Below the pieces are notes generated by a model. It made no database searches and was not told the origin of the DNA. It worked only from the letters and a program-made list of their open reading frames with translations. Source: Deltaproteobacteria bacterium (GTDB lineage Bacteria; Myxococcota_A; UBA796; JAFGLY01). Taken from it: a DNA stretch of 64,000 nucleotides. The stretch lies in contig JAFGLY010000106.1 of assembly GCA_016927815.1 (NCBI GenBank), forward strand, positions 1 to 64,000. The letters run 5' to 3'. The translations under genes were made by a program, and so were the position numbers. Of this stretch, positions 38,479 to 47,712 are shown piece after piece. The stretch's first letter is position 1. Each line of letters opens with the position of its first letter.

Positions 38479-39840
38479 ATGCGTCCCCCGCCCTCGATCC
38501 TCCCCTTCCTGGTCCTCCTGGCCGCCTGCGGCGACCCGGAGGAGACCGGCGACGACACCGGCACCCCGGCTCCGGTGGCGGTATGGCCCGAGTGGGCCTG
38601 GATGCCCTGGGCCTGGGAGGACGCGCCCGACGCGGACTCGACCCTCGCCCTGGTGGATGGGTACCAGTCCCGCGACATCCCGCTGGGCGCGGTGATCCTC
38701 GATGCGTCCTGGGCCAACCCGGAGGCAGGCTTCGAGTGGGACGCGACCCGCTTCCCGGATCCCCAGGGCCTGGTGGACGCCCTGCACGCCCGCAGCGTAC
38801 GCACGCTCCTGTGGCTCGCCCCGGGCATCGACGTGCAGGCGAAGGCGTTGTGGGCCCATGCCCGGGAGAACGGCTGGTTCATGCTGGAGAGCGCCGACTC
38901 CGACGCCAAGGTGCTCGACTGGTGGGGCAGCCAGGGCAGCCTCCTGGACCCCTTCAATCCCGAGGCCGTCGCGTGGTGGCACTCGCTCTGGGAACCCCTC
39001 CTCGACCTGGGCATCGACGGCTGGAGATGCGACGATCTCGACTCGCCGGCCCTCCTCGCGCCCTACTCGCCCGCGCTCGGCCGCCTGGTGACGCGCGCCG
39101 AGTACGCCGAGGCCTACTACCGCGACGTCTTCGACCACACGCAAGCGGTGCTGGGCGAGGATCGCCTCGTCCACGCACGCGCCGTGGACAACAACGGATC
39201 CGGCCAGGGCGGCGAGGAGGTCGCCTTCGCACCCCGGGATCTCACCTGGGCGGGCTGGGCGGCCGACCAGGACGCCACCTTCGAGGGGATGGAGGACGCA
39301 CTCGACAACATGTACTGGTCCGCCGAATACGGGTACCTCGCCTTCGGTCCCGACATCGGCGGCCTCAGGGACGACGGCTCGAAGCTCGGTCGGAGCCGGG
39401 AGGTGTTCCTGCGGTGGGCCGGTGTGGGCGCCTTCGGCCCGGTCATGGAGAACGGCGGGAGCGGCGAGCACCGCCCGTGGGCGTTCGACGAGGAGACCGC
39501 ACGCATCTACAAGGACTTCGCGGACATCCACGTGGCCCTCCTGCCCTGGATGCGGCAGCGGGGCGCCGAGGCCTTCGCCGAGGGGCGCTCGCTCTTCTCC
39601 TTCAGGGATCGGTCCACCTACGCCTGGGTGCTGGGCGAAGACCTCTTCGTGGTCCCCATGTTCGAGGAGGGCACCTCCCTGACGGTGACGTTCCCGGAAG
39701 AGGGCCACTGGATCTGGATCTTCGGCCCCTCCCAGCGGTTCGAGGGAGGCCTGTCCATCACGCTCAACATCCCCTACGACACCTTTCCGGCGTTCGCCCG
39801 AGAAGGTTCCGAGATCCTGGACCTCCTGGCCTTGGACTGA
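38479..39840 (+). CDS. Lipoprotein glycoside hydrolase, GH31-like
   Basis: Lipobox LLAACGD; DASWANPEAGFEWDATRFPDPQGLVDALHARSVRTLLWLAPGI, IDGWRCDDLD, GPDIGGL, GEDLFVVPMFEEGTSLTVTFPEEGHWI. Confidence 0.82.
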   Translation: MRPPPSILPFLVLLAACGDPEETGDDTGTPAPVAVWPEWAWMPWAWEDAPDADSTLALVDGYQSRDIPLGAVILDASWANPEAGFEWDATRFPDPQGLVDALHARSVRTLLWLAPGIDVQAKALWAHARENGWFMLESADSDAKVLDWWGSQGSLLDPFNPEAVAWWHSLWEPLLDLGIDGWRCDDLDSPALLAPYSPALGRLVTRAEYAEAYYRDVFDHTQAVLGEDRLVHARAVDNNGSGQGGEEVAFAPRDLTWAGWAADQDATFEGMEDALDNMYWSAEYGYLAFGPDIGGLRDDGSKLGRSREVFLRWAGVGAFGPVMENGGSGEHRPWAFDEETARIYKDFADIHVALLPWMRQRGAEAFAEGRSLFSFRDRSTYAWVLGEDLFVVPMFEEGTSLTVTFPEEGHWIWIFGPSQRFEGGLSITLNIPYDTFPAFAREGSEILDLLALD

Positions 39841-39856
39841 CTGGGGAGGCCAACCC

Positions 39857-40669
39857 CTACCGGCAACGGCTGGACCGCACCTTCGCCACCGCCACGTCGA
39901 GTTCGGGCGTGGGCGTCACGGCGAGGAGATTCGGAAGAGGGGGAATGTCCTCGCGCTTTGCGAGCAAGGCCTCAACGGTGGCCGCGTCCGAGGTCCGGGC
40001 GCAGAACCAGCTCTGGGCCTCCGGCCAGATCGTGGCGTTCTCCAGCCGGTGGCGCCACACCAACATCCCTGCGTTCCGGCACCGGGCCCGGTAGGGCTCC
40101 TCCAGCGCATCGCAGGCCTGCAGTTGGATGCGGGGCTGGGGCTCGAAGCCCATCTCGAAGTACCGGCTCCAGAATCGGAACTCCATGTCGGTGTGCGCGG
40201 CGAGGCGAGGCGCCCAGACGTCGTAGAGCTTCCGGGCCTCCGGCAGGTGCTCCGCGAATCCTGCGGGGCCAGCCCGGCGGATGATGAACCTCAAGTCCAC
40301 CTGCCACAGGTGGTAGCCGCAATCGTTGGCGAACCGGCCGGCCTCCGCACAGAGGCGGCTCGCTCGGTTGCGATCTCGGTCGGACAAGGCCTGCTCGGCT
40401 GCCTGGAACAGGCATTCGTCGCGCCAGACCCCTTGAGGGAGGCGCGGACACCAGTCCTCGACGTGCCCCTCACCGCGAATCGGAGCGGCCTCGGCGGCGG
40501 CCAGCGCGCAGTCCATGGCCAGGTAGGCGTCCGACAGGTCCAGGCAAGCCTCGATCCGCTGCGCCGTGGACAGGTCCTCCGCCGCGAGCAGCCGCATGTA
40601 CTCGTGTGCGTCGTCCGGAACGGCGGCGGGCGGGGAGGCACAGGCCAGGAGCAGGAAGACCGTCGGCAC
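39857..40669 (-). CDS. Lipoprotein of unknown function
   Basis: Lipobox VFLLLACASPP; Cys-rich helical 270-aa ORF. Confidence 0.65.
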   Translation of the reverse strand: MPTVFLLLACASPPAAVPDDAHEYMRLLAAEDLSTAQRIEACLDLSDAYLAMDCALAAAEAAPIRGEGHVEDWCPRLPQGVWRDECLFQAAEQALSDRDRNRASRLCAEAGRFANDCGYHLWQVDLRFIIRRAGPAGFAEHLPEARKLYDVWAPRLAAHTDMEFRFWSRYFEMGFEPQPRIQLQACDALEEPYRARCRNAGMLVWRHRLENATIWPEAQSWFCARTSDAATVEALLAKREDIPPLPNLLAVTPTPELDVAVAKVRSSRCR

Positions 40670-40806
40670 GGGAGGCCTCGAAACAGGGACGCCAGCCTAC
40701 CACGAAGCCGGCCGGGATGGCGGGGAGGGCCATCGCCCGCCCAAAGCGCATGTCCTCACCCCGGGGCGCAGTTATTCCATGTGGACCCCCTCGCGTCCCC
40801 ACGGCC

Positions 40807-42204
40807 ATGCGCCCCAAGATCGCCCTGGTCCACCCCCGGTTCCATTACCCCTCCGGAGACCTTCCGATCGGGATCCTGGGCCTCGCCGCGTTCCTCCGCG
40901 AACGGTTGCCGGTGGACGTGGTGCTCTGCGACACCACGTTCCGCCGCGACTTCGGATATGTACGGCGATTTCTGGAGGAAGAACGCCCCGATCTCGTCGG
41001 GATTGGTTCCTCGACCCTCATGATCGCGGACGCCCGGGAGGTGGCGCGCCTGGCCCGGTCCCGGAATGCCCTGGTGTTCCTGGGCGGCCCCCATCCCACG
41101 GTGGATTCCCGGTCCGTGCTGGCCTGGCCCGAGGTGGACGCCGTGGTGATCGGGGAGGGAGAGGCGTCCACGCTGGACCTGGTGGAGATGCTCCTGTCCG
41201 GGCAGCGGCGCCCGGTGGCAGGGTGCCTCGTCCGCGATTCCGACGGCGGGGTGCTCGAGGGTCCGGCCCGTCCCCCCCTGCCGGACCTGGACGCCCTGCC
41301 CTTCCCGGCCTGGGACCTGGTGGACATGCCTGCCTACCTCCGGAGCTGGGGCCAGCTCGGTGCCTGGCAGCCGGGCCTGCCCGGGGCCAACCTCATGGCC
41401 AGCCGGGGATGTCCGTTCCACTGTGCATTCTGCCAGCCCGTGCTCACCCGCATGTTCGGGCCCGGGCAGCGCGTGCGATCGCCCGACCACGTGGCACGGG
41501 AGGTGGAGACGCTGCACCGGCTCTACGGCATCAGGGGCTTCTGGCTCAACGACGACACCCTCACGACGCGCGCCGACTGGCTCGCCACCTTCGCGGACGC
41601 CCTCGGTCGACGGGTTCCGGGCATCGGCTGGGGGTGCAACACTCGGGGCGGCCTGATGCCACCGGACCTTCTCGGCGACCTGGCCCGTGCGGGCCTGAAA
41701 CGGGTGGGTGTGGGGCTCGAGGCTGCCTCGGACCGCATCCGCGAGGGGCTGTACCACAAGGGCGTCTCGGTGGAGGACGTGCGCCACACCGTGGAGACAG
41801 CCCATGCGGCCGGAATCCGCACGCTGGTCTACGTGATGCTGGGCGCTCCGGGGGAGACCTGGGAGGAGATGCACGACACGGTGCGCGTCGTCACGTCCAT
41901 GCCTGCGGACGAGGCCAGCTTCTCCCTCTTCGTGCCCCTGCCGGGCACCGCGATCCACCAGGAGATGCTCGCCCAGGGGTGGGTGCTGTCGGACGATCCC
42001 TACGACTACGACTACTACGCCCGCCAGCCCTTCCGCAGCGGTGCGGACTTGAGCCGCCTGCGCCTCATCCAGCACGTCGCCTACGCACGCTTCTACGGCC
42101 GGCCCCACCACTGGCCCTACCTGGCGCGGTGCCTGGCCTCTCCCTCCGCGCGCTCGACGTTGGTGGACAAGCTCCGCCGGCTGGGTCCGCGATCCCTCGC
42201 ATGA
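40807..42204 (+). CDS. Cobalamin-binding-domain radical SAM protein
   Basis: N-term VGIGSSTLM..VFLGGPHPTVDS..VVIGEGEAS; rSAM motif SRGCPFHCAFCQP. Confidence 0.92.
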   Translation: MRPKIALVHPRFHYPSGDLPIGILGLAAFLRERLPVDVVLCDTTFRRDFGYVRRFLEEERPDLVGIGSSTLMIADAREVARLARSRNALVFLGGPHPTVDSRSVLAWPEVDAVVIGEGEASTLDLVEMLLSGQRRPVAGCLVRDSDGGVLEGPARPPLPDLDALPFPAWDLVDMPAYLRSWGQLGAWQPGLPGANLMASRGCPFHCAFCQPVLTRMFGPGQRVRSPDHVAREVETLHRLYGIRGFWLNDDTLTTRADWLATFADALGRRVPGIGWGCNTRGGLMPPDLLGDLARAGLKRVGVGLEAASDRIREGLYHKGVSVEDVRHTVETAHAAGIRTLVYVMLGAPGETWEEMHDTVRVVTSMPADEASFSLFVPLPGTAIHQEMLAQGWVLSDDPYDYDYYARQPFRSGADLSRLRLIQHVAYARFYGRPHHWPYLARCLASPSARSTLVDKLRRLGPRSLA

Positions 42205-43334
42205 GCGGAGGCTCGAGGATGTCCGCCTGCACCCGCTGCCTGATCCCCGGCTCGTTTCCCGGCGTGGTCCTCGGAAGCGACGGGCTCTGCCAGCGCTGCC
42301 GGGCGCCCCGGTCGCCGTCCTTGAAGGGCTTGGACGCCCTCGAAGCCACCCTCGCCCGGCGCTCGGGGGATCGGTGGGACGTGGTCGTCCCGGCCAGCGG
42401 CGGACTGGACAGCACCTGGGCCCTGTGGATGGCTCGCCGACAGCTCGGCTCGAGGGTGCTGGCCGTGTTCTACGACAACGGGTTCGCCAGCGAGGCCGCG
42501 CGCCGGAATCTCGAAGAGACCTGTGCGACCCTGGACGTCGATCTCGAGGTGGTACGCAGCCGCGATGGCGTGGAACGTCGCTTCGTCCGTGAGTTCCTGG
42601 CCGCAGGCGCTCCGCTCGGCATCTCCTGGGGCATCTGCACGTTCTGTCACTTCGGCATCCCGGCAGCGGTGTACCGCGCCGCCCGGAAGGCGCGGGTCCC
42701 GAACGTGCTCTGGGCCATCACCCCCTTCGAGAACGAGGTGTTCCATCCTCCCGGTCACTGGGACGACGCCGGCTACCTGGACATCGACTTCCAGATTCGC
42801 CGCCACTGGCGCATGGCTGCAGCGTTCTCGGCCGCACCGCTCGCTCGCGCCCGACCCGGACGGGTCGTACCCGCGCTCGCCCACGCCGCGCGTGCGGCGC
42901 GGGCCGCCCTGTCGCACCGACTGGAACTCTACACGCCGCCCGTCTCCAACCTGGTCCGCGTCAAGCCCGTCCAACGGGATCCCGGGATCCGGGACGTCCT
43001 GCTCTACCAGTACGTTCCGTGGGACGGCCGCGAGATAGAGGCTACGCTCGGACGGGAAATCGGCTTCTCGCGCCCCCGGGATCGGGAGAGCCCCTGGAAG
43101 TACGACTGCTCCCTGTTCCCGATCACGGACTGGCGGTTCGCGAAGACGTGGGGGATCTCGCTCACGGGTCTGTGCTGCGGCACCCTCGTACGCCACGGCC
43201 TCATGGACCTCGACACCGCGCGTGTCCGGTTGGCCGAGTCCATGGACGAGGCCCTCTTCCGGTACCGCATGGAGCCGGTGCTGGCTTCGCTCGGTCTGCC
43301 CGCCGAGGTGCTGGAATCGCTCGTCCGCGGGTGA
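42201..43334 (+). CDS. PP-loop enzyme, N-acetyl-sugar amidotransferase-like (WbpG type)
   Basis: CTRCLIPGSFPGVVLGSDGLCQRCR zinc ribbon, VVVPASGGLDSTWALW PP-loop, GICTFCHFGI; ATGA overlap with upstream gene. Confidence 0.8.
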   Translation: MSGGSRMSACTRCLIPGSFPGVVLGSDGLCQRCRAPRSPSLKGLDALEATLARRSGDRWDVVVPASGGLDSTWALWMARRQLGSRVLAVFYDNGFASEAARRNLEETCATLDVDLEVVRSRDGVERRFVREFLAAGAPLGISWGICTFCHFGIPAAVYRAARKARVPNVLWAITPFENEVFHPPGHWDDAGYLDIDFQIRRHWRMAAAFSAAPLARARPGRVVPALAHAARAARAALSHRLELYTPPVSNLVRVKPVQRDPGIRDVLLYQYVPWDGREIEATLGREIGFSRPRDRESPWKYDCSLFPITDWRFAKTWGISLTGLCCGTLVRHGLMDLDTARVRLAESMDEALFRYRMEPVLASLGLPAEVLESLVRG

Positions 43335-43452
43335 CCGGGGAGGGGCGAACGCGGGTGCCCCGAGCGCCCCCACGACCTGGACTCGCACGGTTCCAGGTGC
43401 CATGCTTTCATCCGCTCCCCCGCTCCGGCTTCGCGTTGCCGACCGAGGTCTC

Positions 43453-45105
43453 ATGCGCGCGCTTCTCCTTCTCCTGCTCCCCGCCTGTGGTTCCCTCCCC
43501 TCCGAGGCCCCCGCGGTAGAGACGCCCGCCGCAAAGACGCCCGATCCCCCTGAGTCCGAGGTTGACCTCAGCGCCTTCCTCACCGGGGAGATCGACCTGC
43601 CGGAGGGCACGTGGCCCACCGGTATCGTGCGGCTGGACGACCGCCTGCTCGTCGGGGACGCGAGGACGGGATCGATCCTGGAGATCGACCCGTCCAGCCG
43701 AGCGGTGATCGGGACCCGTCCTGCGTCGGGCACCTTCCCGACGGGCCTCGCGACGTCCGGTGGGCTCCTCTTCACCACCGACCTGCACCAGGCGCGCATC
43801 GTGCGTCGGCGCGCCGAAGGCCCCGCCGGGCCCGGTCCGCTCCCCTACTACGGGACCAGCCCCTGGGGCCTCGCGGCCGAGGAGGGGCGCATCTACGTGC
43901 TCGACGTCTCCGACCGGACGATCCGTGTCGTGGAGGATGCCGACGGAGCCGAGATCCGTACCTTCCCCGCCCCCGGACGACGCCCGACCGCCCTCGCCTG
44001 GGGCGAGGGTCGACTCTGGGCCGCGGACGCTTACGCGCGCGAGATCTACGCCATGGACCCCGCCTCCGGCCAGGTCGTCCACGGGCTGCCCAGCCCGGCC
44101 CGGTTCCCCTCGGGCCTCGCGGTGCACGGCGACCGTCTCTTCGTGTCCGACCTGCAGGCGGGCCGGCTGTTCGAGGTCCGCCCCTTTGCCGAGCGCCCCG
44201 TGGTGGAGGACCGCTGGCAGCGCTACGAGGTCGAACTGCGCGTGGACCTCGTCGCCCGCGGGCCGGGCGAGGTGACGGATCCCAGGGCGGCGTTCGCCGT
44301 CCCCGAGACCCGTCCAGGCCAGCGGATCGGGCAGATCCGCTACAGTCCCGAGCCCGACGAAGTCGTCCAGTGGCCGTCCGGCCAGCGGATCGCAACGTTC
44401 CGGGGTCCTCCCATGAAAGACGGCGACCGTCGCGCCCTCCGGATGACGGTGGACGTGGAGGTCGGCCACATCGCCTTCCAGGTGGATCCGGACCGGGTGC
44501 AGGCCGTCCCGTCCATCCTCCCGGCCGACGTCTCGGAAGGCCTTCAGGACGGGCGGAAAGTCCGTCTTACCGATGACTCGGTCCAGAGGCGGGTACGCGA
44601 GGTGCTCGGGGACGAGACCCGTCCCTACCACCGGGTCCGTCGCATCTACGAGTCCGTGGTGGACGAAATTGCGTACGATCTCAGCGGCGGCTGGGGCGCG
44701 GCGCCGGTGGTGCTGGAGCGCGGCACCGGATCCTGCTCCGAGTACACGTTCGCGCTCGTCGCGCTCCTGCGCGCGGCCGGCATCCCGGCCCGCTACGTCG
44801 GCGCAATCGTGAACCGTACCCTGACCGGGGGTGTGGATCACGTGTTCCACCGTTGGGCCGAGGCCTGGCTGGGCGAGCCGTGGGGTTGGGTGCCACTCGA
44901 CGCCAACCGCGGGAAGAGCGAGGATCCCGCCGAGCGTGCCCGGGGGTTCGGCACGGTCCCGAATCGCTACCTCGTGACCACCGTGAGCTACGGCGAGACG
45001 GATCTCCTGGACTGGGACTACAACTACCGCGTCGAATACGACGTCTCCGGCGACGCCACGCTGGAGGCGACGGCCATCGCGGTGTGGACGCCGCGGCCGC
45101 GCTGA
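43453..45105 (+). CDS. Lipoprotein with NHL-like propeller and C-terminal transglutaminase-like protease domain
   Basis: Lipobox LLLPACGS; TGSCSEYTFALVALLRAAGIPARYVGAI...HRWAEAWLGEPWGWVPLDA (Cys-His-Asp). Confidence 0.85.
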   Translation: MRALLLLLLPACGSLPSEAPAVETPAAKTPDPPESEVDLSAFLTGEIDLPEGTWPTGIVRLDDRLLVGDARTGSILEIDPSSRAVIGTRPASGTFPTGLATSGGLLFTTDLHQARIVRRRAEGPAGPGPLPYYGTSPWGLAAEEGRIYVLDVSDRTIRVVEDADGAEIRTFPAPGRRPTALAWGEGRLWAADAYAREIYAMDPASGQVVHGLPSPARFPSGLAVHGDRLFVSDLQAGRLFEVRPFAERPVVEDRWQRYEVELRVDLVARGPGEVTDPRAAFAVPETRPGQRIGQIRYSPEPDEVVQWPSGQRIATFRGPPMKDGDRRALRMTVDVEVGHIAFQVDPDRVQAVPSILPADVSEGLQDGRKVRLTDDSVQRRVREVLGDETRPYHRVRRIYESVVDEIAYDLSGGWGAAPVVLERGTGSCSEYTFALVALLRAAGIPARYVGAIVNRTLTGGVDHVFHRWAEAWLGEPWGWVPLDANRGKSEDPAERARGFGTVPNRYLVTTVSYGETDLLDWDYNYRVEYDVSGDATLEATAIAVWTPRPR

Positions 45106-45120
45106 GGTCGAGCCTCGCGG

Positions 45121-45150
45121 TTGCGACCGTCGGGATCCCGCAGGTACAAT
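45121..45150 (+). promoter_or_regulatory. Sigma70-like promoter candidate for Asp-rich lipoprotein
   Basis: TTGCGA (45121-45126), 18-nt spacer, TACAAT (45145-45150, 5/6). Confidence 0.5.
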
Positions 45151-45178
45151 CCTGCCGTCTTCCGGACGGATCCATACC

Positions 45179-45892
45179 ATGCGAAAGAACCTTTCTCTTG
45201 TCGAAAGCGCGCTCGCCGCGCTCTTCCTGCTCGGTGGCATCTCCTGCGACAACCAGGAGGACACCAGCCACGACTGCGATCCCGGCACCCACTGGGACGG
45301 GTCGGCCTGCGTGCCGGACTCGGACACCGACACCGACACCGACGCGGACACCGACGCGGACACCGACGCGGACACCGACGCGGATGCCGACGCGGATGCC
45401 GACGCCGATTCCGACGTGGACACGGACGCCGACGCCGACCCCTGCGCCGATGTGCCCGAGTCCTGCTGCACCGACGCCTGCCCCTGCGAGGGGTCCGGGG
45501 AGCGCTGCGTGACCACGTACGAAAAGGCCACCCCCCACGAGTGGGGTGTTTGCAAGCCCGAAAAGAGCGGCTCCGAGTGCTGGGTCGGTTCGGACTGCGA
45601 CCGGCACACGTTCTGCGCGGGCGTCTTCGTCTGCCCCTGCGGGGAGCTGTGCTCCGACGAGCATCCGGGGACCTGCCTGTCCGTGTCCGCATCGTGCTGC
45701 GAGGACGCGTCCGACAAGTGCCCGGAACACTACTTTTGCCTGGCGTTCCCCGACTTGGACACCTGCCACGGGATCCTGGGCTACCCGCAGTGCTGGACCG
45801 ACGACGACTGCTACGGCGGCACCTGCGAGGACGCGCTCCTGTGCTCCTGCATGATGAACTGCATCTCGGACCCCGGGACCTGCGTGCCCTAG
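45179..45892 (+). CDS. Cys-rich lipoprotein with acidic Asp-Thr/Asp-Ala repeat linker
   Basis: Signal/lipobox LLGGISC; DSDTDTDTDADTDADTDADTDADADADADADSD; many Cys. Confidence 0.8.
   Translation: MRKNLSLVESALAALFLLGGISCDNQEDTSHDCDPGTHWDGSACVPDSDTDTDTDADTDADTDADTDADADADADADSDVDTDADADPCADVPESCCTDACPCEGSGERCVTTYEKATPHEWGVCKPEKSGSECWVGSDCDRHTFCAGVFVCPCGELCSDEHPGTCLSVSASCCEDASDKCPEHYFCLAFPDLDTCHGILGYPQCWTDDDCYGGTCEDALLCSCMMNCISDPGTCVP
45317..45439 (+). repeat. In-frame tandem repeat (gacacc / gacgcggacacc units) coding for Asp-X dipeptides
   Basis: Visible tandem hexamer/12-mer array, 123 bp. Confidence 0.9.
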
Positions 45893-45902
45893 GCCGCTCG
45901 TC

Positions 45903-47600
45903 TCACGCGGCCCCCGTGACCCATCGACCCTCCAGGAGCAGCCCGTCGAGGCCGGTTTCCCCGAGGAGCCGGAGGGCGTCGGATGCCTGGAACACGATGG
46001 GCTCCTCGTGGACGTTCATGCTCGTGTTGAGCAGGACGCCCGACCCGGTCCGCGCCTTGAACGCGCACAGGAGCCGGTGGTAGCCGGGGTTGTCTTCGGC
46101 CCGCAGGACCTGGGGGCGGGCGGTGCCGTCCACGTGAACCACCGCGGGCGCCAGGGCGCGTCCCGCAAGGGTCACCCGGTAGGTGGTCGTCATGTGCCGT
46201 GAGGAGGCGTGATCCGGGCGCCAGCCCTCGAGGATCGCCGGCGCGTCTTCCTCGAGCACCGTCGGGGCGAAGGGCATGAACTCGGAGCGCCGGAGCATCC
46301 GGTTGAGCCGGTCGTTGGCCGCGGGATCGTCGGCGGCGCACAACACCGACCGGTTGCCGAGGGCACGGGGACCGTACTCCATCCGACCCTCGAACCGCCC
46401 GACGATCCGGCCCTCAGCGAGGAGCCGGACCGCCTCGGCCTCGGCCTCGGGGCCCTCCCGGACCCCGCTCCCCAGGGTGATCTCCTCGGGCGGGGAGGCC
46501 GGCCCCAGGAACAGGCTCGGCAGGGCGTCCGCGGCCTGTGGGTGGGCCGCGTGGAGGGCAGCGCCCGCCGCGAGCCCGCCGTCCCCCATGTGGGGAAACA
46601 CCCAGGTGCCCGCGATCCCCGGCACCGTTCTCAGCACGCCGTTCATGCGGACGTTCGAGAACACGCCGCCGGCCACGGCCAGGCGATCCAGCCCCGTCCG
46701 CTCGACGTGGTGGCGGACGAGCGCCGAGACGCACGCCTCGAAGTGGGCCTGCACCCCGGCGCAGACATCCTCGCGGGAGAAAGGCCGGAGCTGCGCGGCG
46801 AGGGCGTCGTAGTCGGCCACGAGGCCTCGGGCGTGGTTCACGAAGCCGCCCGTCCGGGCGTCGAAGTCCACGAACTGGCGGAAGATCGCGCCCGTGGCGG
46901 CCGCGTTCCCCCGGGCCGCCAGTCCCATGACCTTGCCCTCCCGGCCGGGCTGGAACCCGAGGAGAAGCGTGACGTAGAAGTAGAGGATCCCCAGGGAGTG
47001 GAACACCGGCACCCGGAGGACCGGGTCGAGCGTCGACCCTTCCTTGCGCCAGATGGTGGCCGAGGACCCGTCGCCCATCTGGTCCGCCGTGAGCACGAGG
47101 GCCCGATCCCACCCGCAGGTGTACGCCGCCGACGCCGCGTGGGCCGCGTGGTGATCCACACGCACCAGCGGCGCCCGCACACCCAGGTCCGCCAGCCGGC
47201 GGCGCAACGATCCGATCTCGACGCGCCGGGCAGCGCCGAAGGCGGCCCGGTAGACAGCCAGCCCGGGGCGGGATCCGAGCAGGCCCCGCTGGAGTCCCAG
47301 TCGCCCCAGCACACGCAGGGCCGCCTCCATGGGGCCTCCGGGCGTGATGGCGTAGGTGTTGATGTCCGAGGGTGGGCTGTGGGCCGTACCGGCCAGGACG
47401 ACCCGAGACACCTCCCGGCCGTCGATCCCCGCCGTCCGAAGCACCGCTTCCACGGATCGGCCCGGGAATCCCCACTGGAACTTGGTCCGGGAGAAGCGCT
47501 CCTCGTTGGCCGCGGCCACGATCCGGTCTTCGGCCAGGAGCGCGGCTCCGGCATCGACGCCGACGTGGAGACCGAGGATGCAGGAGGAGGAGCCGGGCAT
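45903..47600 (-). CDS. Carbamoyltransferase (NodU/CmcH/TobZ family)
   Basis: LGLHVGVDAGAALL, NEERFSRTKFQWGFP, DHHAAHAASA, GRMEYGPRALGNRSVLC. Confidence 0.94.
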   Translation of the reverse strand: MPGSSSCILGLHVGVDAGAALLAEDRIVAAANEERFSRTKFQWGFPGRSVEAVLRTAGIDGREVSRVVLAGTAHSPPSDINTYAITPGGPMEAALRVLGRLGLQRGLLGSRPGLAVYRAAFGAARRVEIGSLRRRLADLGVRAPLVRVDHHAAHAASAAYTCGWDRALVLTADQMGDGSSATIWRKEGSTLDPVLRVPVFHSLGILYFYVTLLLGFQPGREGKVMGLAARGNAAATGAIFRQFVDFDARTGGFVNHARGLVADYDALAAQLRPFSREDVCAGVQAHFEACVSALVRHHVERTGLDRLAVAGGVFSNVRMNGVLRTVPGIAGTWVFPHMGDGGLAAGAALHAAHPQAADALPSLFLGPASPPEEITLGSGVREGPEAEAEAVRLLAEGRIVGRFEGRMEYGPRALGNRSVLCAADDPAANDRLNRMLRRSEFMPFAPTVLEEDAPAILEGWRPDHASSRHMTTTYRVTLAGRALAPAVVHVDGTARPQVLRAEDNPGYHRLLCAFKARTGSGVLLNTSMNVHEEPIVFQASDALRLLGETGLDGLLLEGRWVTGAA

Positions 47601-47661
47601 GACGGGTTCTTCCCGGCCCCCTAACGCCCCGGGACCCGGCTCGGTCCGGTCGGGACCGTGC

Positions 47662-47691
47662 TTGACGGTCTTCCGAGGGGGGGACTACGCT
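47662..47691 (+). promoter_or_regulatory. Sigma70-like promoter candidate for the radical SAM operon starting at 47713
   Basis: TTGACG (47662-47667, 5/6), 18-nt spacer, TACGCT (47686-47691, 3/6). Confidence 0.4.
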
Positions 47692-47712
47692 GCCCCCTCC
47701 CAGAGATCGCCC

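Noticed and set aside
37321-39708. 795-aa minus-strand ORF antisense to nfo and GH31 genes
   Set aside because: Antisense artefact.
45317-45439. Tandem repeat array considered as CRISPR or VNTR
   Set aside because: Units are contiguous, in frame and coding; no spacers, no cas genes. It is a coding repeat only.
43408-45717. 769-aa minus-strand ORF with SASASASVSVS tract
   Set aside because: Serine repeat is merely the antisense reading of the Asp-X repeat; opposite strand has the transglutaminase and Asp-rich lipoproteins.
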